This document shows positions 11,181 to 22,686 of a stretch of DNA of 64,000 nt, piece after piece. Position 1 is the first letter of the stretch; each line of letters starts with the position of its first letter. The notes beneath the pieces are model-generated. The model had not been told where the DNA came from. It did not search any database and saw nothing but the letters and a program-made list of their open reading frames with translations. Source of the DNA: Dama dama (taxonomy: Eukaryota > Chordata > Mammalia > Artiodactyla > Cervidae); the NCBI RefSeq assembly GCF_033118175.1, contig NC_083701.1, positions 50,419,001 through 50,483,000 on the forward strand, given 5' to 3'. The translations under genes were made by a program, and so were the position numbers.

Positions 11181-11299
11181 AGACTGAAAGACGTTCATTT
11201 TTTCCCATGGAAGAAAAAAATCATTCCACCCACTCCTAGGTAGATAGCTTTTGCAATTTTCCCCTGAGGACAGGGACTAGTATTTAGTTAAATAATGGA

Positions 11300-11425
11300 A
11301 TCATAGAACTTTGGAGCTGGAAGAGACTTTTGAGGTTGTTGAATCAATTATAATTGTTGCATCTAATATGAGAAAATTGAGTCCCATAAAGATCAATTTT
11401 TTTTCTCACAGTCACTATCGATACT
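11300..11425 (+). repeat. Ancient SINE-like relic
   Basis: The run ATCATAGAACTTTGGAGCTG and then a GAAGAGACTTTTGAGG block followed by a GAGAAAATTGAGTCCCA motif resembles an old mammalian repeat with a MIR-type middle. Identification is tentative. Confidence 0.35.
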
Positions 11426-11464
11426 GCCTGAGCCCAAAGTGGAATGACAAGTTATTGCTTCTGT

Positions 11465-11757
11465 GAGTGAATTGAAAGTTGCTCAGTCGTGTCCGACTCT
11501 TTGTGACCCCATGGGCTATACAGTCCATGAAATTCTGCAGGCCAGAATACAGGAGTGGGCAGCTTGTCCCTTCTCCAGGGGATCTTACCCAGGGGTTGAA
11601 CCCATATTGCAGGCAGATTTCTTACCAGATGAGCCACAAGGAAACCCCAAGAATACTGGAGTGGATAGCCTATCCCTTCTCCAGCAGATCTTCCCAATCA
11701 AACCGAAATCTTGATTGCAGGCAGATTCTTTACCAACTGAGCAGATTCTTGACCAGC
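11465..11757 (-). mobile_element. BovA2 / Bov-tA composite SINE
   Basis: Two BovA-derived units lie in tandem on the minus strand. The first, at 11465-11645, carries the tRNA-like head. The second, at 11649-11757, restarts at AAGAATACTGGAGTGG. A small internal duplication (GCAGATTCTTTACCA, GCAGATTCTTGACCA) lies near the right end. Non-coding; the open frames across it are incidental. Confidence 0.75.
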
Positions 11758-11798
11758 TGAATTCCATTGCTTCACACTTTGTATTTCTCCATATATCC

Positions 11799-11801
<3 letters not shown>

Positions 11802-11837
<36 letters not shown>
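11802..11837. repeat. (GT)18 microsatellite
   Basis: Eighteen GT units sit against the 3' end of the BovB copy that follows. A second TA/GT tract lies at that BovB's other end. Confidence 0.98.
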
Positions 11838-11841
<4 letters not shown>

Positions 11842-13598
11842 CTATAGTTCTTCAGTCACTCAGTCATGCCTGACTTTTGTGACCCCATGGACTGCAACAA
11901 GCCAGGCATCCTTATCCTTCACCATCTCCCAGAGCTTGCTCAAACTCATGTCCGTTGAGTCAGTGATGCCACCCAAACATCCCCTCCTCTGTTGTCCCCT
12001 TCTTCTCCCGCCTTCAATCTTTCCCAGCATCAGGGTCTTCTGCAGTGAATCAGATCTTAGCATCAAGGGGCCAAAGTACTGGAGCTTCAGCTTCAACATC
12101 AGTCCTTCCAGTGACTATTCAGGACTGATTTCGTTTAGGATTGACCAGTTGGATCTCCTTGCAGTTCAAGGGACTCTCAAGAGTCTTCTCCAACCCCACA
12201 GTTCAAAAGCATCAGTTCTTCTGCCCTCAGCTTTCTTTATGCTCCAGTTCTCACATCCATATATGACTACTGGAAAATAAAATAGCTTTGACTAGATGGG
12301 CCTTTGTTGGCAATGTCTCTGCTTTTAATATGCTGTCTTGGTTTGTCATAGCTTTTCTTCCAAGGAGCAAGTGTCTTTTAATTTCATGGCTGCAATCACC
12401 ATCTGCAGTGATTTTTGGAGCCCAATAAAATAAAGTCTGTCACTGTTTCCATTGTTTCCCCATCTATTTGCCATGAAGTGATGGGATCAGATGCCATGAT
12501 CTTCGTTTTTTTTTTAATGTTGAGTTTTAAGCCAGCTTTTTCACTTTCCTCTTTCACTTTCATCAAGTGACTCCTTTGTTCCCCTTCACTTTCTGCCATA
12601 AGGGTGGTGCCTGTCATCTATCTGAGGTTACTGATATATCTTCCTGCCCATCTTGAGTCCAGCTGTACTTCATCCAGCCCGGCATTTTGCATGATGTACT
12701 GTGCATGCAAGTTAAATCAGCAGGGTGACAATATACAACCTTGATGTTCTACTTTCCTGATTTGGAACCAGTCTGTTGTTCTATGTCTGGTTCTAACTGT
12801 TGCTTCTTGACCTGCATACAGGTTTCATGGGAGGCAGGTTAAGGTGGGTTAGCATTCCATTCTCTTTAAGATCTTTTCCACAGTTTCCTGTGATCCACAC
12901 AATCAAAGGCTTTAGCATAGTCAGTGAAGCAAAAGAAGATATTTTTCTGGAATTCTCTTGCCTTTTCTGTGATCCAGTGGATGTTGGCAATTTGATCTCT
13001 TGTTCCTCTGCCTTTTTAAAATCTAGCTTGAACATCTGGAAGTTCTTGGTTCATGTACTGTTGAAACTTAACTGTAGAATTTTGAGCATTACTTTACTAG
13101 CGTGTGAAATGAGTCTGATTGTGTGGTAGTTTGAACATTCGTTGGCATTGCCTTTCTTTGTGATTGGAGTGAAAACTGACCTTTTCCAGTCCTGTGGCCA
13201 CTGCTGAATTTTCCAAATTTGCTGGCATATTGAGTGCAGCACTATCACAGCATCATCTTTTAGGATTTGAAATAACTCAGAATTCCATCACCTCCATAAC
13301 TTTGTTCGTAGTGATGCTTCCTAAGGCCCACTTGACTTCAAACTCTGGGATGTCTGTCTATATGTGAGTGATCACACCATTGTGGTTATCTGGGTCTTTA
13401 AGATCTTTTATTGTGTAGTTCTTCTATGTATTCTTGCCACCTCTTCTTAATATCTTCTGCTTTAGTTAGGTCCATACTGTTTCTGTCCTTTATTGTGCCC
13501 ATCTTTGCATGAAATGTTCCCTTAGTATCTCTAATTTTCTTGAAGAGATCTCTAAGATTTCCCTTTCAATTGTTTTCCTCTATTTCTTTGCATTGTTC
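11842..13598 (-). mobile_element. BovB LINE, 3' 1.75 kb
   Basis: The longest BovB copy in the window by aligned length. The tail is at the left (TTCAGTCACTCAGTCATGCC), followed leftward-to-rightward by the RT C-terminal, palm and N-terminal RT regions as far as the block near 13440-13598 (TTCTTGCCACCTCTTCTTAA). Many frameshifts and stops make it a fossil. Both ends abut simple repeats (11802-11837 and 13599-13638), which suggests insertion into a repetitive target or later growth of the flanks. Confidence 0.9.
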
Positions 13599-13638
13599 AT
13601 ATATATATATACATATATATGTGTGTGTGTGTGTGTGT
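13599..13638. repeat. (TA)n-(GT)n microsatellite
   Basis: An AT run followed by nine or ten GT units, at the 5' end of the BovB on its left. Confidence 0.95.
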
Positions 13639-14549
13639 AGTTGACTGATTGACAAACTCTTGTAGGCTGTACAAAGCCTCTGTCAGATAATCTATAGTCA
13701 TCATGATTTCTAATCAAAGTAATATGTCTTTTCCCTCAATGCCAGTAATAATTTATTTTTATACATATTGTGCTGTGGTTATTCATTATATCCACCTTAA
13801 CTGGGGAAGATATTTCATATCAAAGAGAAGTATCAATGGAAGTAAAAGAATTATTGAAGACTAAAATGTTTTTCCTTATCTGTTATAAGCAGAAGGCAAA
13901 ATGTGAGATATATTTTGTATTTATATTTTCAGAACATGATCGTTAATGGCAGAGGAGAACAAAGTTACTCATTAGATTAAGTAAGATCCCAATGCTCTAT
14001 ATGCTTATCTCAACTGAGAAAGAAATCTTGATAGTTTTAATTCAGAATTTTGGAATATTGCCAATCTAACTAAGTGCAAAGAGGTACCTGTTTATATAAA
14101 TAAATTATTATCTGAATGTAATGCTGTGTTATTTCTTGGACATAATGGTAATCTTAACCATTCTCAAACTCATTAGCTCAAACAACAGTTATTTATTTTC
14201 ACAAGTCTGTGCTAAGCATAGGCTGATGGTGGGCTGATCTAGGATGAATTTGAATTCAAGCATCATTCATTCTTCTGACACCAGTGCCCTAGACAATGAC
14301 ATAGGATAAAAATTCAACCATACAGACATGTTTAAATATCTTCTTGCTTCTTGTCTGCTGAAATACATTGGCCAAGTCAAGTCAATTTGCAAGCCCAGAT
14401 TTAAAGGTAGGACAATGGATTCTGTCCAAAAATGTGGAAAAAGAGAGTAAATAATCTAGTTTGCAAAAATAATTCTTGTATTAATAAAAGACATTGATTG
14501 ACTCATTGCTGATATGAAAGTTTTGAATGTCTATCTTAATCTATCAAAG
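13639..14549. other. Unique intronic DNA
   Basis: No gene recognised. The part near 14140-14310 contains AGGCTGATGGTGGGCTGATC, which feels like an old repeat, but I cannot assign it. Confidence 0.4.
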
Positions 14550-14599
14550 TGTATATACATATATAAGCACACACACACACACATATATACACATACACA
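14550..14599. repeat. TA/CA microsatellite
   Basis: Alternating TATACATATATA and (AC)n directly before the next BovB fragment. Confidence 0.9.
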
Positions 14600-14621
14600 G
14601 ATCCACACTTAGACATATATA

Positions 14622-14966
14622 TTCTTGTTTGATCACTAAGTTGTGTTAGACTTTTTACAACCCCATGAACTGCAGCCTGCCATGCTTCCCTGTCCTCTAT
14701 TGTCTTCTTGAGTTTGCTAAAGTTCATATCCATTGAGTTGGTGATGCTTTCTAGCCATCTCATCCTCTACCACCCTCTTCTTTTGCCTTCAGTATTTCCA
14801 AGCATCAGATTCTTTCCCAGTGAGTTGGCTCTTTGCATCAGGTGTCCAGAGTACTGGAGCTTCCACTTTAGCATCAGTCCTTCCAATGAATATTCAGGGT
14901 TGAGTTCCTTTAGGATGGACTGGTTTGATCTCCTTGCTGTCCAAGGGACTCTCAAGAGTCTACTCT
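14622..14966 (-). mobile_element. Old BovB 3' fragment
   Basis: The BovB tail and last coding part, from GATCACTAAGTTGTGTTAGA to CAAGGGACTCTCAAGAGTCT. It carries more differences from the other copies than most, so it is probably older. Simple repeats lie on both sides (14550-14599 and 14967-15068). The 128-codon open frame on the + strand here is antisense BovB plus microsatellite, not a gene. Confidence 0.85.
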
Positions 14967-15068
14967 TGTGTGTATATATGTATGTATGTTTGCATATTTA
15001 TTCATATATATATACATATATATATGTATGCACACATGTATATATGCATATACATATACATGTGTATT
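14967..15068. repeat. TG/TA microsatellite, imperfect
   Basis: Interrupted TGTATATATGTATG-type repeat about 100 bp long at the 5' end of the BovB fragment. Confidence 0.9.
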
Positions 15069-15233
15069 ATACCTGTACTTTTGTCTGTACCTAGCCACCA
15101 CCAACCAGACCACTAACAAGTAGTACAGAGGTAACAAAGCCTATTTCTAGCATTGTCCGCAGGTAGCTCCTCAGAAGAAGACAATCCTTGGGAAAGTTAG
15201 GAATATATATATGTATACATACACATGGAAAGA

Positions 15234-15485
15234 GGGTTGACTCTTGTGGACAATATGGGTCTTGAACAGTACCAACCCATTGATTCAAGGATTTTTTTCA
15301 GTAATAAATACTACAAGGCTACAGTCTGTGGTAGGTGGAATCCACAGATATGAAGCTGCAGATCCAGAGGAACTACGTATATGGAGGAACTATCTATACA
15401 AAATATCAGCCAAAAGTTACACTCAGATTTTTATACTGCATGGAGGGTGAGTGCCCCTAACTCTCACATTATTAAATGTCAACTA
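15234..15485. mobile_element. Tigger-family DNA transposon fossil, composite
   Basis: The ends resemble Tigger2 terminal inverted repeats: left GTTGACTCTTGTGGACAATA, right ending in GTCAAC with GAGTGCCCCTAACTC inside. The middle (about 15320-15400) instead resembles the end of a second Tigger-type element (MER2-like), with TCTGTGGTAGGTGGAATCCA. It may be a nested or recombined pair. No transposase coding remains. Confidence 0.6.
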
Positions 15486-15849
15486 TCTATCTTTTAACCT
15501 CAAGAAGGTGGTTTTAGTGTAGAAGAAAATCACACTGGCTGTTGCAGTGGTCTTAACAAGATGATATGGAACTGGACCAGGGATGTGACTTCTGAAATGA
15601 AAAGGATGAAGTGGGGATTCAAGTTAAGAGTTCTCTCTGAAAAGGAAAAAAAGAAAACACCCCTTTAGTGATAGTAGGTAAAAGAAGATACAGCTAGAAA
15701 ATATATAAAGAGATGGAGGTACTCACTGCAGTCAAAACCCTGCAAAATATTTTTTGGCAAGAAAATATATATCAATGCTGTTGTGGATATTGTTCCTTAT
15801 TGTAAACATCATACATGTTTACAGAAGTTAAAGAGCTCCCACAGTATCT
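15486..15849. other. Unassigned sequence before an old L1
   Basis: No clear repeat or gene. Part of it may be diverged L1 continuing upstream from the next element. Confidence 0.4.
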
Positions 15850-16910
15850 CAATTTCATGTCAACAAATTGGATCAGGGAAATAGAATAGAGAACCCAGAA
15901 ATAAAGATAACTAATCTGTGCAAAGGTGCACAGGCAGTACAGTGGAGCAAAGATAATCCTTTCAATAAATGGTGCTGGAACAACTGGACATCTACCTGCA
16001 AAAAATAAAAAAGAATCAGGGCACAGACTTTAAACCCTTAACATAAAGTAACTGAAAATGGGTTATTGACCTTAAGGTAAAATGCAAAACTATATCACTA
16101 TTAGAAAATAATCTACATAACTTTGAGTATGACACCAAGGGCATGAAAGAAGTAATATATAAGCTGGACTTCATTAAAATCAAAAACTTCTTCTCTGCAA
16201 AAGACAGCATAAAGAAAATGAGAATATGAGCTACAGGATGGTAGAAAACATTTTGCAAAAGACACATCTGATAAAGGACTAGTTTAAACACACACACAAA
16301 AACAACTGTTAAAACTCAACAATAAGTAAATGAACAGCTCAGTTTAGAAATGAGTGACATGTACTGATAACTCACTAGAGAAGATATACAGGTGACATGT
16401 AAGCATATAGAAAGATAGTCAACATCATAAGGTTTTAAGGGAGCACAAATTATAATGATGAGATACCACTATACACTTATTAGAATGCCCAAAATCCAAA
16501 ACACTGACAAAATCAAATGTTTATGCGGATGTGGAACAACTGGAACTCTCATTCACTGCTGATGGAAATGCAGTGTAGTACAACCACTTTTTGAGATAGT
16601 CATCAGTTTCTTACAAAGCTAAATATATGATTCAGCAGTCACACTTTTTAATACTTATCTACCAAAATGAAATGAAAATGTAAAATCACACAAATACTGC
16701 ATATGTATATTTATTGTCCCTTTATTCATGATTATCAGAATTTGCAGCACCCAAGATGTTCTTCAGTAGGTGAATGGATAAATAAACTGTGATACATCCA
16801 GACAGTGGAATACTATCTAGCCCTGAAAGAAAATGGCTTTTAAGCAATACAAAGACATAGAGGGAGCTTTAATGTGTATTACTAAATTAAGGAAGCTAAT
16901 GTGGCAGGGG
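15850..16910 (+). mobile_element. Old L1 LINE, ORF2 C-terminal region
   Basis: The text follows L1 ORF2 order: a GAATAGAGAACCCAGAAATA block, a TCAATAAATGGTGCTGGAAC block near 15962, a CTTCATTAAAATCAAAAACT block near 16170, a GAGATACCACTATACACTTA block near 16460, and a GTGAATGGATAAATAAACTG block near 16770. The reading frame is broken throughout. It is much more diverged than the artiodactyl L1 pieces at 10181 and 40304, so it is an older subfamily. No functional product. Confidence 0.8.
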
Positions 16911-19051
16911 GGAGGAAAAGAAATGAAAAAAAAAGAAAAAAAGAAAAATTTTTCTGAGGGCATCGGTAGGTAAACAGTATATTCTGGCCTTAACTGTCAC
17001 ATTGATGGTAGGTTTCACAACATCTCAGACTACATTTTTATTTCAGATAAAAACTTTGAATCAAGTTGACTTGCAAAAACCACTCAAGATAATAACATTA
17101 TCAACTTCTGCTTGATATATCCCTTGTAGTAATAAGGAGATGTGATATTTTCTTTTAATTCAATTATGAAATCAATTTAGATAATTAAAGGGATACATTT
17201 CATCCCTAAACAGATGAAATGACTCATACAAATATAAAAACTCATGCACTGTAAAATAGAGTACAAAATAAATAATTAAATTGGCAATCACTATATATTT
17301 ACATTAGATTTTTTTTTTTTTCTTGTTTATGATTTGTGTGCGCTGGGATTATGTGGGAAGGGAAATCTCATTTTGCTTCTACTTAAGGAAATAACTTGAA
17401 AATGCCTGAGAAAGTTTTCTGAATTTTTACACATATTTAAAAAGATATTGTGTGACAATGATGCTTGTGTGTCTTTTGGAGCAGGGGAGAGGGGCAGTAC
17501 AATGTCAAATTTTGGTCGCAAAAGATGTATGACATTCTGAAAATTTTTTGAGCTTAAAAATAAGAAAATTAAAGTGAAAACAACATACCAGCAAATGTGT
17601 AAAGGCTGTTACACTAAATCATCAGATCCAAAGTCACAGCCCTGTTTAGGGTTTTTCTACAGAATAAGTTGGAAGGTCAATACAAATGTAGGATGAGATT
17701 TGAAATAAATTGAATTATATTTTCATTAGTCTTTACACCAATGAATCAGCTAAAACTCCTTACCCATGATTGTATTCCTCAAGTAGCTATGATGTAGAAT
17801 TAGCAGACAAGGCTTCTGAGGGAAGCGTAATGAAACAATGTAATATTCATTGATCTGAGACTGTAGCATAATTTTAAAATTAATTTAAAAGTTTTTTTTA
17901 GCTTTTAGGGATATATAATAGGAATTTTGGTGAAGCTCACACTGCCTCAAATCTGTTGCTCACAATGTTTTAAGGCAGTATTCCCATCAATTTTAGATAT
18001 CATGATAGTAGTTGAAATTCCAACTAAATGGAGAATGTAAGACATCCTATAAAACATACCTTCTATAATGAGATTTGGAAATCTGACCCAGCCTAAATGA
18101 TGGGATTTGGACAGCAGCATGCCAAAAATAAATAGAAACAAATAAATTGTGTCTTTCTGAACAGTTCAAATTCTCATCACCTAAATCTCAGCCAATTTGA
18201 AGTTTTATATATAAAAGCTGATCCTATTTTCCTAAGAAAAATAATTTAGTGGAGTGTGTTTGTGTGTGTGCATGTTTGTGCACATGTATGTGTGTGTGTA
18301 TTTGGGGAGTTTGAAGAAGGAAAAATGAATAAGAAATGTAAGTCAATAAAGCAGAAGAGTATAATATGATAAAAGAATAGTCACATGGGTTAGAACCCTG
18401 TTTTGTTGAATCTAGTCCACTAGATAATGTAAATTACAAGAATAGGGTCACTGGGTATCAACAGTGCTGCAGTTATGTCTCCCATAGTTTAGATAAAGAG
18501 ACAATAGGCATATGGCAATTGGACTTTCTTACTCTTTAGAAGATAAGCTGACCTCTGCAAATCTACTTTTTTTCCATATGTGGCTTTTTTGGAACTGTCA
18601 AGAGAGGCACAGTAATTAACATTTCTTGCACATCCATTATACACTGAATATCATACCAGAAGTTGGAAATATATTAACTTATTTAATCTTCACATATGTA
18701 AATGATTTCAGTGTTCCAATTGCAACGTTTAAATAATCATGTGACTTTGAGGTCTACCAAGTTGTGACTACTAATCCATGTATTTTTCTTGTCTCTTAAC
18801 TAGTTCTATGGTGAAACAGTCTATGTGACTATTTAAATATATTAATTTATTCACAAAAATATTTATATAGCAAGATTTAAATATAAAAGAAGAATGGTTT
18901 TAGTTTAGTTCAAAAGAAACTTTATAAATTATTCTTAAGAATAGAAGTAAAAGGTAAGATATTAAAATTATAATGCTTTAATCAGTGATATATTAAATTA
19001 TAATTTGTATTCTTCATCCGTATTTTCATTCAATTAATATTTATTAAATAA
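16911..19051. other. Unique intronic DNA with a possible MIR
   Basis: Mostly unassigned AT-rich sequence. The stretch 18600-18760 (cacatccattatacactg, then acttatttaatcttcaca) has MIR-like order but is very diverged. An interrupted TG tract lies at 18252-18300 and a T-rich run near 17309-17321. Confidence 0.4.
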
Positions 19052-19831
19052 CTCAGATATGCAGATGACACCACCCTTATGGCAGAAAGCGAAGAGGAAC
19101 TAAAAAGCCTCTTGATGAAAGTGAAAGAAGAGAGTGAAAAAGTTGCTTAAAGCTCAACATTCAGAAAACTAAGATCATGGCATCTGGTCCCATCACTTCA
19201 TGGCAAATATATGGGGAAACAGTGGAAATAGTATCAGACTTTATTTTTTTGGGCTCCAAAATCAGATGGTGATTGCAGCCATGAAATTAAAAGATGCTTA
19301 CTACTTGCAAGGAAAGTTATGACCAACCTAGATAGCATATTAAAAAGCAGAGACATTACTTTACCAACAAAGGTCCATCTAGTCAAGGCTATGGTTTTTC
19401 CAGTGGTCATGTATGGATGTGAGAATTGGACTGTGAAGAAAGCTGAGTGCCGAAAAATTGATGCTTTTGAGCTGTGGTGTTGGAGAAGACTCTTGAGAGT
19501 CCCTTGGACTGCAAGGACATCCAACCAGTCGATCCTAAAGGTGATCAGTCCTGGGTGTTCATTGGAAGGACTGATGCTGAAGCTGAAACTCCAGTACTTT
19601 GGCCACCTCACGCATTGGAAAAGACCCTGATGCTGGGAGGGATTGGGGTCAGGAGGAGAAGGGGACGACAGAGGATGAGATGGTTGGATGGCATCACCGA
19701 CTCAATGGACATGAGTTTGAGTAAACTCCGGGAGTTGGTGATGGACAGGGAGGCCTGGTGTGCTGCAATTCATGGGGTCGCAAAGAGTCGGACACGACTG
19801 AGTGACTGAATTGAACTGAACAGAACTGAAA
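19052..19831 (+). mobile_element. BovB LINE, 3' 0.78 kb, plus strand
   Basis: Starts at the RT palm (CAGATATGCAGATGACACC) and runs to the canonical 3' tail (GAATTGAACTGAACAGAACT). The 103- and 111-codon open frames inside are BovB coding remnants in two different frames, so at least one frameshift separates them. No clear target-site duplication was seen. Confidence 0.9.
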
Positions 19832-20040
19832 TGCCTCTAGGTTATAGATCATGATGAGATTTGCTGTGGACATGTACTCTTCCTTTATCATAATCCCTGC
19901 CTTGTCAGATAAGAGATAGATGTAGATATAAACAAATGCAAATGCATTGTCTTGAATATAATAATAGAAGCTTGCACACACAATGATCGCACCAGGCAGA
20001 GACTTAATAATTTGACAAGGAACAAGGCAGGATTTAGATA

Positions 20041-20650
20041 GGAGGTAACACCAGGTCGACAAAGCTGTAGATGTATGCACATCCTAGACAGAGTAAAGAG
20101 CACAGGCAAAGGAACAAAAATCCTGAAACTCCTAGCCAAAACAAGTCAAGTACACGTAGTTGTTATTTCTGAAGCATACTGGTAAGAAGGAAGTGGCACC
20201 AGCAGATGAAAGTAGAGACTGACCTCTAAGCTATAGGTAGACTATGAAGGGATTTAAGTAGTGGGTAATAGTCTATGAGTTATATTTGGATAATATCATT
20301 CTGATAATTGTATAGAAAGAAAATCAAAAGGAAAAGTGAATAAAGTTTTCTTAATCATGAAGAAAAGAGATAAGCCCAATCCCAAGATAATGGCGATAGA
20401 GCTTGTAAAAAGACAATAGAATCTGGAGACCTTTACAAAACAAAATTGGCAAACCCTGGAATCTAAACAGATGTTGTGACTTAGTGTTGAAATAGAGGGC
20501 ATAGTCAAAGACAGTGTTCAGCTTTCTGCTTGAGTGACTGGGTGAACTGTTGTGACAGTAAGGAAACATGTTGTAGGAAGAAGGATCTGATGTAGATGTA
20601 GGGAAATAAAATATATTCAGGCTTGTTGCATATGATTGCACTGTGTTCCA
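20041..20650 (+). repeat. Ancient mammalian interspersed repeat (LINE-like)
   Basis: Blocks such as GAGTAAAGAGCACAGGCAAA, CTATGAAGGGATTTAAGTAG and GAGTGACTGGGTGAACTGTT follow the same consensus order as at 10690-11180 and 28500-29210. Diverged, non-coding. Confidence 0.4.
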
Positions 20651-20734
20651 TCATTTTGGAGCTGGTAATAATGCAGCTGGAACTCAAGAAAGAAATCTTG
20701 GCTCTTTATTTGGGAAGCTGATTCTTTAGTATGA

Positions 20735-20775
20735 GAGAATCTTGTGAAGATTCTCAAATCTTATGAGAAGATTTG
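20735..20775. repeat. Two adjoining small hairpins
   Basis: GAGAATCTT-GTG-AAGATTCTC is a perfect 9-bp stem, directly followed by CAAATCTT-ATGAG-AAGATTTG, a perfect 8-bp stem. They share one base at 20755. No function is implied by the sequence. Confidence 0.85.
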
Positions 20776-20805
20776 AAGAAGTAGTTACTATCAGCTAAAA
20801 TGTTT

Positions 20806-21774
20806 AGTTCGGTTCAGTGCAGTGCAGTCACTCAGTCATGTCTGACACTTTGTGACCCCATGGACTGTAGCATACTTGCCCTCCTTGTCCATCACCAACT
20901 CCCGCAGTTTACTCAAACTCATGTCCATTGAGTCGGTGATGCCATCCAACCATCTCATCCTCTGTCAACCCCTTCACCTCCCACCTTCAATCTTTCCCAG
21001 TATCAGGGTCTTTTCAAATGAGCCAGCTCTTCACATTAGCAGCCAAAGTATTCTAGTTTCAGCTTCAACATAGGTCCTTCCAATGAGTATTCAGGACTGA
21101 TTTCCTTTAGGGGATAGACTGGTTGGTTCTCCTTGCAGTCCAAGGGACTCTCAAGAGTCTTCTCCAACACCACAGTTCAAAAGCATCAATTCTTCAGCAC
21201 TCAGCTTTCTTTTAGTCCAACTCTCACATCCATACATGACTACTGGAAAAACCACAGCCTTAACTAGACGGACCTTTGTTGGCAAAGTAATGTCTCTGCT
21301 TTTTAATGTGCTATCTAGGTTGGTCATAACTTTTCTTCCAAGGAGTAAGCGTCTTTTAATGTCATGGCTGCAGTCATCATCTGCAGTGATTTCGGAGCCC
21401 AAAAAAATAAAGTCTGACACTGTTTCCAGTGTTTCTCCATCTATTTGCCATGAAGTGGTGGGACCAGATGCCATGATCTTAGTTTTCTGAGTGTTGAGCT
21501 TTAAGTCAACTTTTTCACTCTCCTCTTTCACTTTCATCAAGAGGCTCTTTAGTTCTTCTTCGCTTTCTGCCATAAGGGTGGTGTCATCTGCATATTTGAG
21601 GTTATTGATATTTCTCCTGGCAGTCTTAATTCCGGCTTGTGCTTCTTCTAGCCCAGCGTTTCTCATGATGTACTCTGCATATAAGTTAAATAAGCAGGGT
21701 GACAATATACAGCCTTGATGTATTCCTTTCCTGATTTGGAACCAGTCTGTTGTTCCATGTCTAGTTCTAACTGT
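20806..21774 (-). mobile_element. BovB LINE, 3' 0.97 kb
   Basis: The tail at left (TTCGGTTCAGTGCAGTGCAG) is followed by the BovB 3' coding half up to just past the RT palm. It is one of the less decayed copies: about 620 nt at its right half still read in one frame (see the pseudogene entry). Confidence 0.9.
21151..21774 (-). pseudogene. BovB reverse-transcriptase fragment, frame kept over the palm and thumb
   Basis: About 207 codons read without a stop on the minus strand: a GTTDWFQIRKGIHQGCILSP block, SPCLFNLYAEYIMRN, then the YADD catalytic motif (21583-21594), and downstream SWQIDGE, RRLLLGRK and VVMYGCESW blocks. The two aspartates of YADD are intact. It lacks the endonuclease, the N-terminal RT, a promoter and the C-terminal end, and frameshifts near 21190, so it is a dead retrotransposon fragment. 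Its ATG lies outside the element and is accidental. Confidence 0.8.
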
Positions 21775-21955
21775 AGTGATTATAATATGCATTAGTATGT
21801 TATAGTATAAGGTCCACGATCCAGAAAGGCTTTGCTCATCTGAAATAAACCTCTTGATAGATTTGGTGTTAATTGGGTAGCTAGAAACTCAGCAATGCAC
21901 ACAAGTGTCCTTGAGAAAATTGTAACATATGGTCTTATATAGAGAAGCCCTAAGC

Positions 21956-22098
21956 AGGCATCACTGACTCAATGGACATGAGTTTGAATAAACTCCGGGA
22001 GTTGGTAATGAACAGGGAGGCCTGATGTGCTGTGATTCATGGGATCGCAGAGTTGGACATGACTGAGCAACTGAACTGAACTGAGCTGAACTGAAGCA
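21956..22098 (+). mobile_element. BovB terminal 3' fragment
   Basis: Last 140 bp of BovB, from GCATCACTGACTCAATGGAC to the CTGAACTGAACTGAGCTGAA tail. It lies in the opposite orientation to the BovB just upstream, with about 180 bp of other DNA between. Confidence 0.85.
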
Positions 22099-22642
22099 GG
22101 AATAGACATGCTGTCAAATATAAGAAAGGTCTAATGATGGGTTTGAATGCAGGTAAATATATAGGCATGAAGTGGAGGGAAGAATTAAGAAGGTTTGGAT
22201 TTTCATACCTGATTGCTTCTCTTCTCTTTAAATTAGGAAACAAAAGTGTGGTTAAAACATTTACAGTAAAAAGGGATGAGAAGGGTACTAAAATTGTTCT
22301 AGCTTCACAAAGCCCTAGATCCAGAAGTGACAGTAAAGGCTGTCCTGCTTTCCTGAAAGCTCAAAGTTCTCCCTTCTTTTTTTTTTTTTTTTTTTGTTGT
22401 TGTTGTTGCATTCCCTCTACTTTGGCAGAAAATATAATATTTAATATATTCTTATTTATCCATGAAGTTACCCTTACATTTAATCTTATTTTAATCTACG
22501 TTCTAAGATTAAAATACATTTCTCATATTCTTTGCCAAAGTTTTTCCAGTCATCTCTTGATTAGACCGAGTTCTTTTCCTAGTAACATTTTTTAGTAGTG
22601 CACATGTGTGCAATATTCTGTCAGTTCTTCATATTCAAGACC

Positions 22643-22686
<44 letters not shown>
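22643..22686. repeat. (TA)n(GT)n microsatellite
   Basis: Twelve or so AT units followed by about ten GT units. Confidence 0.95.

Noticed and set aside
11804..12280. 158-codon + strand open frame
   Set aside because: It begins in the GT microsatellite and runs antisense through BovB. The translation has no domain and its openness follows from the reverse strand's RT coding history.
22134..22595. 153-codon + strand open frame
   Set aside because: It depends on a poly(T)/GTT tract giving Phe and Cys runs, and has no domain, splice context or conserved motif.
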